Source: Calditrichia bacterium
Lineage (GTDB): Bacteria; Calditrichota; Calditrichia; JAJRVZ01
NCBI GenBank assembly: GCA_023132435.1
Contig: JAGLYF010000128.1
Location: forward strand, 1 to 37,302
DNA length: 37,302 nt
Reading direction: 5' to 3'
Shown: one piece after another, positions 9,968-19,232 of the stretch
Position numbering within the stretch: position 1 is the first letter of the stretch
How the letters are laid out: the number at the start of each line of letters is the position of its first letter
Program-made: the position numbers and the translations under genes
Notes under the pieces: model-generated
What the model was told of the DNA's origin: nothing
Database searches by the model: none
Seen by the model: the letters and a program-made list of their open reading frames with translations, nothing else

Positions 9968-12900
9968 ATGATCAGGAAAATCCACCCGAAAAAAGTACTA
10001 ATCCTCGGGTCCGGTGCTCTTCAGATCGGACAAGCGGGAGAATTTGACTATTCTGGCAGCCAGGCAATCAAGGCGCTTAAAGAAGATGACATCTCAACAG
10101 TATTAATTAATCCGAATATTGCGACAATCCAGACTTCGGAAAAATTTGCCGATAAAGTTTATCTATTACCCATCACTCCACACTTTGTTGAAAAGGTCAT
10201 TAAAAAAGAAAAACCGGATGGAATCCTGCTTGGATTTGGTGGCCAAACAGCATTAAATGTTGGGGTTGAATTATTTAAGAAAGGTGTGCTTAAGAAACTT
10301 GGTGTCAAAGTGCTTGGTACGCCGGTAGAGGCCATTGTGGATACGGAAGACAGGGATCGATTTACGCTTAAAACCAAAGAAATAGGTTTCAAAGTACCTT
10401 TTAGCAAAATTGCCACTAATATAGATGAAGCACTCGCTGCCGCTGAAGAGATTGGTTTTCCATTGATGATGCGTATTGCCTACGCTTTAGGAGGTTTAGG
10501 TTCGGGGATTGTATCTTCCCGTAAAGAGGTGACCGAGAAATGTGGCCGGGCATTTGCCTTTACCAACCAGATTTTAATTGAAGAGTCACTCTATGGTTGG
10601 AAAGAAGTAGAATACGAGATTGTCCGTGATTATCATGACAATTGTATTACGATCTGTTCCATGGAAAATGTAGATCCGATGGGTGTACATACGGGAGATA
10701 GTATCGTTGTTGCACCCGTTCAGACCCTGACCGCCAGTGAAAACTTTATGCTACGTTCAATTGGGATAAATCTTATCCGACATCTTGGGATTATCGGTGA
10801 ATGCAATATTCAATATGCATTAGATCCTCATTCTGATGATTACCGCATCATCGAAGTAAATGCCCGTCTGAGCCGTAGTTCTGCTCTGGCTTCAAAAGCA
10901 AGTGGTTACCCCTTAGCGTTTATTGCCACTAAATTAGCCCTCGGCTATGCGCTGAACGAAATTCCAAATATCATTACGGAAGTTACTTCTGCCTGTTTTG
11001 AGCCTGCTTTAGATTATATCATCGTCAAATTCCCTCGCTGGGACCTGCAGAAATTTACCCAGGTGATTGATGATCTTGGCACGGAAATGAAATCAGTTGG
11101 TGAGGTCATGTCTATAGGCAGGAATTTTGAAGAGGCATTCCAAAAAGCGGTGCGCATGCTTGATATTGGTCTTGAAGGGTTGAATGCTGATCATATGGAT
11201 TTTGACAGTCTGGATAAGTCGATTAAAGTACCGAATGATAAAAGGATGTTTGCTATAGCGCAGGCCCTCAATGATGGCTATACGTTGGAAAAAATACATG
11301 AATTGTCAAAAATCGACTTATGGTTTCTGAATAAACTTAAGAATATCGTTGATCTTGGGAAAAAACTGCGGAAAAAATCACTTAAATCTTTAAACCATGA
11401 TTTATTGCTAAAGGCAAAGAAATCCGGATTTTCAGATAAACAAATCGCGCAGTTTATAAAGAGTAATGAACTTAAAATACGAAAACTACGCAAAAAAAAT
11501 AAAATTGTACCCTATATTAAACAAATTGACACACTGGCTGCTGAATATCCTGCAATGACCAATTATCTATATTTAACCTATCATGCCATTGAAGATGATC
11601 TTACAGAAAAAATGGAAGACCAGATTATTGTTCTCGGGAGTGGTCCTTATCGGATCGGTTCCTCAGTGGAATTCGACTGGTGCTGCGTGAATTCGGTAAT
11701 GACGCTTAATCGTCTGGATTATACAACAATAATGATAAATTGTAATCCGGAAACCGTAAGCACGGATTATGATATCTGTGATAAACTATATTTTGAGGAA
11801 CTTAGTTTTGAACGGGTTATGGATATTTATGAAAAAGAGAATCCACAGGGAATGATCATATCTATGGGGGGGCAGGTAGCCAATAACCTGGCTGTTAAAC
11901 TACATGAACAAAAAATTGAAATATTAGGAACATCACCGAAGCAGATTGATAATGCAGAAAACAGATTTAAGTTTTCAAAAATTCTTGATCAGTTAAAAAT
12001 TGATCAACCCGAATGGCGCGAGTTTACAAATATAAAAGAAGCAAATGTTTTTGCGGAAAAAGTGGAGTACCCGGTTTTGATCAGACCCAGTTATGTCCTA
12101 AGCGGAGCAGCGATGAATGTTGTTCGATCTTCCGGTCAGCTTCATGCTTTTCTTAAGGAGGCCACGGAAGTCAATACAGAACATCCGGTGGTGATTAGTA
12201 AATTTATTACCGGCGCCCGGGAACTGGAAATAGATGCCGTTGCTGATAAAGGTGAGGTGGTTTGCTACGCGATCACCGAGCATGTGGAAAATGCCGGTGT
12301 CCATTCAGGTGATGCCACCATGGTGTTTCCACCACAAAGAACCTACATTGAAACAATGCGTCGGGTAAAAACAATTGCCCGGGAAATTGCCGAGGCCTTG
12401 CAAATCACCGGACCTTTTAACATCCAGTTTATCGCTAAAGATAATGAAATAAAAGTCATCGAATGTAACCTTCGTGCTTCGCGAAGTTTTCCATTTATTT
12501 CGAAGATAACTAAAAATAATTTTATCGATATTGCTACTCAGGTAATAATGAACAAGAAGATTAGTAAATCACAGTTATCTTCATTTGATCTGGATTATGT
12601 CGGTGTGAAGTCACCACAGTTTTCATTTACACGTCTAAAAGGATCCGATCCTGTACTTGGTGTAGAGATGTCCTCAACCGGTGAAGTCGGTTGTGTTGGA
12701 GAAGACTTTGAAGAAGCCTTTCTTAAAAGTCTTATCTCAATAGGGTTTAAAATTCCCGATAAAACAATTTTATTATCGACAGGAAATCTGGAAAATAAAC
12801 TTGATTTTCTTCAGGAAACGAGAATGCTCTATGATATGGGATTTAAATTTTATGCAACCGGGGGCACGGCAAAATTTATAAATAAGCATGATATGAATGC

Positions 12901-13162
12901 CCAAATTCTTCACTGGCCTTTGGAGAAAAAAGAACCCAATGCTTTAACATATATTTCTACGGGGAAAATAGATTTAGTCATTAATATCCCCAAGAGTACG
13001 GAAAAAACAGAATTAACAAATGGATATCTGATAAGAAGAGCAGCTGTCGATCATAATGTGCCTTTACTCACCAATTCTCAACTAGCCAAAAGATTTGTTA
13101 AATCTCTGATGACCAAGGGTGAAAAAGATTTAAAAATTAAAAGTGTGGAGGAATACACATAA
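9968..13162 (+). CDS. carB: Carbamoyl-phosphate synthase large subunit
   Basis: 1064 aa; KKVLILGSGALQIGQAGEFDYSGSQAIKAL; two ATP-grasp halves; C-terminal MGS-like domain. Confidence 0.97.
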   Translation: MIRKIHPKKVLILGSGALQIGQAGEFDYSGSQAIKALKEDDISTVLINPNIATIQTSEKFADKVYLLPITPHFVEKVIKKEKPDGILLGFGGQTALNVGVELFKKGVLKKLGVKVLGTPVEAIVDTEDRDRFTLKTKEIGFKVPFSKIATNIDEALAAAEEIGFPLMMRIAYALGGLGSGIVSSRKEVTEKCGRAFAFTNQILIEESLYGWKEVEYEIVRDYHDNCITICSMENVDPMGVHTGDSIVVAPVQTLTASENFMLRSIGINLIRHLGIIGECNIQYALDPHSDDYRIIEVNARLSRSSALASKASGYPLAFIATKLALGYALNEIPNIITEVTSACFEPALDYIIVKFPRWDLQKFTQVIDDLGTEMKSVGEVMSIGRNFEEAFQKAVRMLDIGLEGLNADHMDFDSLDKSIKVPNDKRMFAIAQALNDGYTLEKIHELSKIDLWFLNKLKNIVDLGKKLRKKSLKSLNHDLLLKAKKSGFSDKQIAQFIKSNELKIRKLRKKNKIVPYIKQIDTLAAEYPAMTNYLYLTYHAIEDDLTEKMEDQIIVLGSGPYRIGSSVEFDWCCVNSVMTLNRLDYTTIMINCNPETVSTDYDICDKLYFEELSFERVMDIYEKENPQGMIISMGGQVANNLAVKLHEQKIEILGTSPKQIDNAENRFKFSKILDQLKIDQPEWREFTNIKEANVFAEKVEYPVLIRPSYVLSGAAMNVVRSSGQLHAFLKEATEVNTEHPVVISKFITGARELEIDAVADKGEVVCYAITEHVENAGVHSGDATMVFPPQRTYIETMRRVKTIAREIAEALQITGPFNIQFIAKDNEIKVIECNLRASRSFPFISKITKNNFIDIATQVIMNKKISKSQLSSFDLDYVGVKSPQFSFTRLKGSDPVLGVEMSSTGEVGCVGEDFEEAFLKSLISIGFKIPDKTILLSTGNLENKLDFLQETRMLYDMGFKFYATGGTAKFINKHDMNAQILHWPLEKKEPNALTYISTGKIDLVINIPKSTEKTELTNGYLIRRAAVDHNVPLLTNSQLAKRFVKSLMTKGEKDLKIKSVEEYT

Positions 13163-13227
13163 ATACCGATACAGGCTTTTCTAAATTATTTTATTCTGCT
13201 TGATTAAAACCTTCAAAAGATATCAGG

Positions 13228-14634
13228 ATGATCAAATATCATTCATTATCAGCCATTGTCAGATCAATTATTCTGGTCGGATCCATCATTGCGACAGGAT
13301 CATTCTTAACTCTGCTCACTCAAAGTCCGGACAATACAATCCTGCAAATAATAACATTTCTGCTCATATTCGTTTCACTTTATTTAATTTTCAATTTTAA
13401 AGACTTGAAAATTTACAATAAAATATTTATTGGATTGGCGCTGGGAATCATTGCCGGATTGGTTTTTGGTGAACAAATACAGATATTTCAGCCTGTCGGA
13501 AAAGCCTTTATCAAGCTGATCAAGATGATTGTCATTCCACTGGTTTTTGCTTCGCTTCTGGTAGGAACCGCCAGCATGAATAATATTAAAAAACTGGGAA
13601 AAATCGGTGTTCGCACCTTTGCTTTCTATATATTGTCAACCGCGCTGGCGATTACGATTGGTTTGATTATCGCGAACACGATCAAGCCGGGGAGTAGCAT
13701 TCCTGCTGAAATTCAAACCGAGCTCAGACAGGATTACGAACAGGAAGCCGGCGATAATATATCCAGGGCAACGGACCGCCCTTCAACGATTGATTTACTG
13801 CTCAATATCATTCCGGAAAATCCGGCCCAATCTATGGCGGATGGCAAAATGCTTCAAATCATCTTTTTTGCCATAATTTCCGGTATCGCCGTAACCTATT
13901 TGCCAGAGGATAAAAGAAAAATCATTCTCACTTTTTTTGAGGGGATAACGGATATTACCATCCACATGGTTCATATGATAATGAAGCTTGCACCTTATGG
14001 CGTTTTTGCCCTGGTCGCTTCTGTGATAGGTGAATACGGGACGACAATCATTCTGACTTTGCTTACATATTTTATCACCACCCTGCTGGCTCTGGCGGTG
14101 CATGTATTTTTCTTCAATAGTGTGGTTATTAAATTTTTCACCGATTTGAAAGTTTCAGAATTTTGGCGAGGCATTTATCCTGCTCTTCTGGTTGCTTTTT
14201 CGACCAGTTCGAGCTCGGCGACCATTCCTGTCAGTATTGAATGCGCAGAAGAAAATTTAAAAGCAAAGCCGGAAGTAGCCAGTTTTGTTCTTCCATTAGG
14301 GGCTACGGTTAACATGGATGGAACGGCAATTTTTCAGGGCGTTTCTGCTGTATTTATTGCCACGGTATACGGTATGGATTTGACTTTAGTTGATCAATTA
14401 ACTATTATTTTCACCGCTACGCTGGCTTCTATTGGAACAGCTGGAGCCCCGCAGGTGGGCATAATTATGTTGACCCTTGTTTTACAAAGTATTGGCATAC
14501 CACTGGAGGGAATTGCACTCATTCTTGGGGTGGAAAGATTCCTCGACATGGCCCGGACAACCGTCAACGTTACCAGTGATCTTTCCTGCACGTCACTCAT
14601 AAGTTATCGTCTTGATAGGGGTAATCGTCTATGA
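13228..14634 (+). CDS. Dicarboxylate/amino acid:cation symporter (DAACS family), acidic amino acid type by signature
   Basis: 468 aa; FSTSSSSATIPVS, GATVNMDGTAIFQG, and TM8 motif RFLDMARTTVNVTSD matching the GltPh LDMGRTMVNVTGD substrate/Na+ site. Confidence 0.93.
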   Translation: MIKYHSLSAIVRSIILVGSIIATGSFLTLLTQSPDNTILQIITFLLIFVSLYLIFNFKDLKIYNKIFIGLALGIIAGLVFGEQIQIFQPVGKAFIKLIKMIVIPLVFASLLVGTASMNNIKKLGKIGVRTFAFYILSTALAITIGLIIANTIKPGSSIPAEIQTELRQDYEQEAGDNISRATDRPSTIDLLLNIIPENPAQSMADGKMLQIIFFAIISGIAVTYLPEDKRKIILTFFEGITDITIHMVHMIMKLAPYGVFALVASVIGEYGTTIILTLLTYFITTLLALAVHVFFFNSVVIKFFTDLKVSEFWRGIYPALLVAFSTSSSSATIPVSIECAEENLKAKPEVASFVLPLGATVNMDGTAIFQGVSAVFIATVYGMDLTLVDQLTIIFTATLASIGTAGAPQVGIIMLTLVLQSIGIPLEGIALILGVERFLDMARTTVNVTSDLSCTSLISYRLDRGNRL

Positions 14635-15467
14635 AAGTTCAACAATCATTTAATGAACGATTGAACATGTTAATTTCCAATAAAAGTTCATTACTCTGCA
14701 TTGGTTTAGATCCTGTGGTAGAAAAAATTCCTTCACATCTGAGATATGAAAAGAATCCCCTCATGTTGTTCAACAGGGAAATAGTGGAAGCAACCAGTGA
14801 TCTGGCAATCGCTTATAAAGCAAATTTAGCGTTTTATGAATCAGAAGGACAAAACGGTCTTGAGGCACTTAATGATCTGGAGACGATGATCTCAAAAGAT
14901 ATACTTTTAATTTTGGATGGTAAACGCGGCGATGTGCCACATACTTCCGAAAAATATGCACATGCCTATTTTGATCAACTGGGTGCCGATGCTGTCACTC
15001 TCTCTCCATACATGGGAGAGGATAGTGTCAGATCTTTTATGAATAATCCTGAAAAAGGGGCCTTTATATTGTCCCTAACATCGAATGAAGGCGTACAGGA
15101 TTTTCAATATCTTCAGGTAGGTGTCGATCCTTTATATCTCTATGTTGGAAAAATGGTAGCTAAGTGGAATGCTAATAATAATTGTGGTCTGGTGGTAGGT
15201 GCCAGGGATATGGAAGGATTGAAAATTTTACGCAACGCACTGCCGGATCTGCCGTTTCTCGTACCCGGAGTAGGTGCCCAGGGAGGTGATCTGAAAGAGG
15301 TGGTAAAATTTGGTCGTAATAAAGCGGGTACGGGCCTGATTGTAAATATCGGCCGGGACATTATCTATACTGATGGTGGAAAAAAATTTGCTCAAAAAGC
15401 CAAAGAGAGAGCAAAATCTTATGTCGATGAAATGAGCAGTCTTATGAAAACAACCTGGAATTATTAG
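14631..15467 (+). CDS. pyrF: Orotidine 5'-phosphate decarboxylase
   Basis: 278 aa; [61 protein letters not shown] overlap with the upstream transporter. Confidence 0.96.
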   Translation: MKVQQSFNERLNMLISNKSSLLCIGLDPVVEKIPSHLRYEKNPLMLFNREIVEATSDLAIAYKANLAFYESEGQNGLEALNDLETMISKDILLILDGKRGDVPHTSEKYAHAYFDQLGADAVTLSPYMGEDSVRSFMNNPEKGAFILSLTSNEGVQDFQYLQVGVDPLYLYVGKMVAKWNANNNCGLVVGARDMEGLKILRNALPDLPFLVPGVGAQGGDLKEVVKFGRNKAGTGLIVNIGRDIIYTDGGKKFAQKAKERAKSYVDEMSSLMKTTWNY

Positions 15468-15471
15468 TAAG

Positions 15472-16035
15472 ATGACAGATGAGATTTTAGAAATTTTTCA
15501 AAAGAGCGGAGCACTTTTAGAAGGACATTTTCATCTGACTTCCGGTTTACACAGTCCCACTTACTTCCAGTGTGCTCTGGTCCTTCAATATCCTGAGTAC
15601 AATCAATTTTTGGCAAAGAGAATCGTTACACATTTTAAATCCGAGTTAATTGATGTCGTTATCTCACCGGCCATTGGCGGCATCGTAGTTGGACAGGAGG
15701 TTGGTCGTCAACTTGGTGTGCGAACCATTTTTGCAGAACGAAAAGATGGGAAAATGATATTACGCAGGGGTTTTGAACTCGGATCAGGAGAGAAAGTTCT
15801 TGTTTGTGAGGATGTTGTTACAACTGGTGGTTCTGTTTATGAAGTGATCGATCTGGTTAAAGGTGAGGGAGCAGAGGTTAAAGGCGTGGGGATTATTGTT
15901 GACCGGAGTAATGGAAGTGTTGATTTTTATGTAGAACAATATGCGGTCGTACAATTAAACGCGGAAACTTTTTCACCCGAAACATGCCCCTTGTGTCAAA
16001 AAGGTGTTCCGATACAAAAACCGGGAAGTCGGTGA
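15472..16035 (+). CDS. pyrE: Orotate phosphoribosyltransferase
   Basis: 187 aa; [18 protein letters not shown] and PRPP loop [14 protein letters not shown]. Confidence 0.96.
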   Translation: MTDEILEIFQKSGALLEGHFHLTSGLHSPTYFQCALVLQYPEYNQFLAKRIVTHFKSELIDVVISPAIGGIVVGQEVGRQLGVRTIFAERKDGKMILRRGFELGSGEKVLVCEDVVTTGGSVYEVIDLVKGEGAEVKGVGIIVDRSNGSVDFYVEQYAVVQLNAETFSPETCPLCQKGVPIQKPGSR

Positions 16036-16103
16036 TGGAATAAACATGACTTATTTACCACGGAATCACACGGAAAAGACACAGAATTAGGAATTGGATT
16101 CTC

Positions 16104-16138
16104 GATACTGGATGCTGGATACTCGATGCTCGATATTG
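16104..16138. repeat. Heptanucleotide tandem array (gatactg/gatgctg/gatactc/gatgctc/gatattg)
   Basis: Five consecutive 7-mers of the form GAT[AG][CT]T[GC]. Confidence 0.85.
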
Positions 16139-16152
16139 GTTGATAAATTTCT

Positions 16153-16375
16153 GTTCCCCCTTAAAACAGGGTGTTGCAGATTAAGCAATTTTAAACAATT
16201 TTGAGGTTTAAAACGCGCAGATTGTCATTCCCGTCCCGCACCTGCGGGAGGAATCTATAAAAAAACAATGACTTAGGCAATTTTTCTACATGGATCCCTG
16301 CTTTCGCAGGGATGACATTTCAGTATAATTTCACTAATCTGCAACAACCTCAAAAAAGGAGGTTAGGGGGTTGTA
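16153..16375. repeat. Nested intergenic inverted repeats
   Basis: tgttgcagatta (16172-16183) pairs perfectly with taatctgcaaca (16335-16346). Inside, tgtcattccc (16223) pairs with gggatgaca (ends 16317). Outside, ttccccctta pairs imperfectly with ggttaggggg. Confidence 0.8.
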
Positions 16376-16379
16376 AAAT

Positions 16380-16407
16380 ACGAGATACGAGTAACGAGAA
16401 ATGAGAA
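16380..16407. repeat. Heptanucleotide tandem array (acgagat/acgagta/acgagaa/atgagaa)
   Basis: Four consecutive related 7-mers. Confidence 0.75.
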
Positions 16408-16464
16408 GCAAGCATTAAATTTGAAACATTTTAACAATTAAATCATATTAAGCCTGAGGGAGAG

Positions 16465-17016
16465 ATGAAAAGATATATTTTTCTGATATTAATTTGTTCG
16501 ATTATGTTTTTTTCCTGTACACAGAATCCGCGGGTAGTGATTGTGACGAACCTGGGTGAAATTGAAATTGAATTAAATGCAAAGGATGCGCCAAAACATA
16601 CGGAAAATTTTATAAAATTGGTTAACGATGGTTTTTATGTTGGCACTATTTTTCATCGGGTAGTTCCCGGAGCGATTATTCAAGGTGGTGATCCTTTGTC
16701 AAAGGATACAGATCCCTCCAATGATGGCACTGGTGGTACCGGATATACTATAGATGCGGAAATCAAACTCCCTCATAATCGGGGGAGTGTTGCTTCTGCC
16801 CGGTTGGGGGATAAAATGAATCCAAAGAAAGAATCAAATGGTAGCCAGTTTTATATTTGTCTTAAGGATCTCCCTCAACTTGATAAAGCAGGGTATACGG
16901 TTTTCGGTAAGGTGGTTCGTGGTATGGAAACAGTCAACAAAATTGGTAGTTTAAAAATAGATGCCAGACAACGGCCCAACCGCCGGGTGGTCATGGAGCG
17001 GGTCTACGAAGATTAG
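16465..17016 (+). CDS. Cyclophilin-type peptidyl-prolyl cis-trans isomerase lipoprotein
   Basis: 183 aa; lipobox FFSC, then VVIVTNLGEIEIELNAKDAPKHTENFIKLVNDGFYVGTIFHRVVPGAIIQGGDP...GSQFYICL. Confidence 0.94.
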   Translation: MKRYIFLILICSIMFFSCTQNPRVVIVTNLGEIEIELNAKDAPKHTENFIKLVNDGFYVGTIFHRVVPGAIIQGGDPLSKDTDPSNDGTGGTGYTIDAEIKLPHNRGSVASARLGDKMNPKKESNGSQFYICLKDLPQLDKAGYTVFGKVVRGMETVNKIGSLKIDARQRPNRRVVMERVYED

Positions 17017-17024
17017 AGGTAAAA

Positions 17025-18965
17025 ATGCTGTTTAATAAGGTAATCCTTCTCATAGTTATTCTTGTTACTATTCTGCCGGCCGATGAAAATGGCCGTTACT
17101 GGATCTATTTAAAGGATAAAACCCCATTTTCACAAAATAATCTTCCGGGTTTATCTGATATACCGATCAGTGAACGCGCGATAAAACGAAGACAACTTCG
17201 TGGTGATGGTACCATCTTTGATCATACTGATTTACCTCTGTCCGGGAATTATATTGATAAACTGGAAAATATGGGCATTGAGATTTACAGACAATCGCGC
17301 TGGCTGAATGCAGTGAGCTGCTATTTGAACGGCGTTGATAAAGAAGTCTTGATGAACCTGTCTTTTGTCTTAAAGGTTGAGCCGGTAAGATCTTCTAAAA
17401 TTAAACCGGTTGAAATGTCTGAAGAACAGATATTTCATAAACCTGTTTCTGAAGATTATGGTCCCTCATTTAATCAAAATGATATGATTGGAATCCCATT
17501 TGCCCATGAAATAGGTTCCCATGGGGAGGGGGTACTGATCGCTTTATTTAATGGCGGATTCATCCTTGATCATGAAGCATTACAACATATCGAAGTTGTA
17601 GCTGCCTGGGATTTTATCTATGATGATGACAACGTAGCGGATGATGACGAAGATGTACCAGGGCAACAAAATCATGGTACACTGGTATTAAGTGTTCTTG
17701 CCGGATATTCTCCCGGTCATATTATCGGTCCGGCCTATGCCTCACAGTTTCTGTTGGCAAAAACGGATCATCTCACCCTGGAAACAAAGCAGGATGAGGA
17801 TAACTGGGTGGCTGCGGCGGAATGGGCTGAAGGTCTTGGGGCGGATGTGATTTCCTCATCAGTTGGTTATGACTATGACCTTGACTATACTTATGAAGAT
17901 ATGGATGGTAATACCGCTGCGGCAACCATTGCAGCAGATTTGGCCGTCAAAAAAGGGGTTTCGGTTTTTCAGTCAGCCGGAAATGAGGGTTCTTCATACT
18001 GGAAATATATCATCGCACCGGCTGATGGTGACAGCGTAATTGCCGTGGGTGGTGTGACACCAGAAGGTAACTTTTGGGCAGTCAGTTCGCGGGGACCGAC
18101 CTATGATGGCCGAATTAAACCGGATCTTGTGGCTCAGGCGCAGAATGTCTACTGTGTCAATCCCCGGTCAACAGATCGTTACACGACGGCAAATGGCACA
18201 TCTCTATCATGTCCCCTGGGGGCAGGAGCCGGTGCCATCGTTCTTTCTATTAATCCATCTCTTACACCGATGGCATTGAGAGATTCATTGGTCAATAATG
18301 CCTCACAGGCTGATAATCCGGATACTTTAATGGGATATGGTCTCATTGATCTGGAAAAATTAATTTTCAAGATGATCGGAGAACCGGTCGTTTCGGTAAG
18401 TAGCTTTCAAGCAGTCCCTCTTGAAGGGAAAAATCTCATACAATGGGTTGTGGATTTGGAAATAGCGAATGAACGTTGGCTGATCAGCAGGAAGACACCA
18501 ACGACACCCTATGTTGAAATAGGACAAATGGATGGAAAATTATCCGGAATCAGCCAAGAGACGTATTCTTTTTATGATTTTAAAATCGAAGGCGGTGAAT
18601 ATTTCACCTACAAATTGTCATCACAATTCGTATGGGGAAGAATCAGTATCGTCGATACTGCTCAAATACAGAGTATAGAACCCACAGATATTTCCTTGTC
18701 GGCAAATTTTCCAAATCCCTTTAATTCGGATACAAAAATTATTTTCGGATTAAGTTCACCGCAGAAGTTGAGTTTAAAAATTTATGATATAACCGGCCAA
18801 CTTGTGAAGACACTCATAGATAATGAAGTGTTAGAGGCCCGATATCATCATTTGCTCTGGGATGGTTCAAATAATCTGAATCAATCTGTCAGCAGCGGAA
18901 CGTATTATCTTCAATTGACTGCAGAGGGCACTCAAAAAATGATGAAAATGCTGTATCTTAAATAA
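17025..18965 (+). CDS. S8 subtilisin-family protein with C-terminal FlgD/T9SS-like sorting domain; Asp of the triad replaced by Asn
   Basis: 646 aa; NHGTLVLSVLAG (His), NGTSLSCPLGAGAGA (Ser), SSRGPTYDGRIKPDL. C-terminus NFPNPFNSDTKIIFGLSSPQKLSLKIYDITGQLVKTL...GTYYLQL. Catalytic Asp block reads IALFNGGFILDHEAL. Confidence 0.9.
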   Translation: MLFNKVILLIVILVTILPADENGRYWIYLKDKTPFSQNNLPGLSDIPISERAIKRRQLRGDGTIFDHTDLPLSGNYIDKLENMGIEIYRQSRWLNAVSCYLNGVDKEVLMNLSFVLKVEPVRSSKIKPVEMSEEQIFHKPVSEDYGPSFNQNDMIGIPFAHEIGSHGEGVLIALFNGGFILDHEALQHIEVVAAWDFIYDDDNVADDDEDVPGQQNHGTLVLSVLAGYSPGHIIGPAYASQFLLAKTDHLTLETKQDEDNWVAAAEWAEGLGADVISSSVGYDYDLDYTYEDMDGNTAAATIAADLAVKKGVSVFQSAGNEGSSYWKYIIAPADGDSVIAVGGVTPEGNFWAVSSRGPTYDGRIKPDLVAQAQNVYCVNPRSTDRYTTANGTSLSCPLGAGAGAIVLSINPSLTPMALRDSLVNNASQADNPDTLMGYGLIDLEKLIFKMIGEPVVSVSSFQAVPLEGKNLIQWVVDLEIANERWLISRKTPTTPYVEIGQMDGKLSGISQETYSFYDFKIEGGEYFTYKLSSQFVWGRISIVDTAQIQSIEPTDISLSANFPNPFNSDTKIIFGLSSPQKLSLKIYDITGQLVKTLIDNEVLEARYHHLLWDGSNNLNQSVSSGTYYLQLTAEGTQKMMKMLYLK

Positions 18966-18980
18966 GGGTATAAGGTTTAG

Positions 18981-19008
18981 GGAATTCGGAATTCGGAACT
19001 TGGAATTG
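18981..19008. repeat. Heptanucleotide tandem array (ggaattc x2, ggaactt, ggaattg)
   Basis: Direct reading of four consecutive 7-mers. Confidence 0.75.
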
Positions 19009-19043
19009 GATTCTTGCAGCCTGAAATAGGATGGCACAATTAT

Positions 19044-19098
19044 GTTCCCCCTTAGAAAAGAGCCTGTCCCGCAACTGCGGGAGGGTTAGGGGGTTGTT
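19044..19098. repeat. Intergenic inverted repeat (ttccccctta...ggttagggggttgt) with internal tcccgcaactgcggga hairpin
   Basis: Same outer arms as the element at 16153-16375. Confidence 0.7.
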
Positions 19099-19153
19099 TG
19101 AATAGAGATGCGAGATATCAGTTTCGTGATAATGGATAAATGTTTTGAGCACT

Positions 19154-19216
19154 CGTTCCGATGCTCTGCGTCGGAACGAAAAAAAACTAAAGTATAGGTT
19201 ACGACGCAGAGCGTCG
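19154..19216. repeat. Double-hairpin inverted repeat (gctctgcgtcg/cgacgcagagc)
   Basis: cgttccga...tcggaacg hairpin at 19154-19178; gctctgcgtcg (19163-19173) is the reverse complement of cgacgcagagc (19202-19212). Confidence 0.85.
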
Positions 19217-19232
19217 CAATCAGGTGGCGAGA

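Noticed and set aside
13228-14634. Orotate transporter (DctA-like) assignment for the transporter in the pyr cluster
   Set aside because: TM8 signature LDMARTTVNVTSD fits the acidic amino acid branch better than the DctA SEARALTNLVGN-type sequence; substrate remains unproven.
16036-16464. Possible CRISPR array from the repeated motifs in this intergenic region
   Set aside because: Repeats are 7-mers or inverted pairs without regular repeat-spacer architecture, and no cas genes are present.
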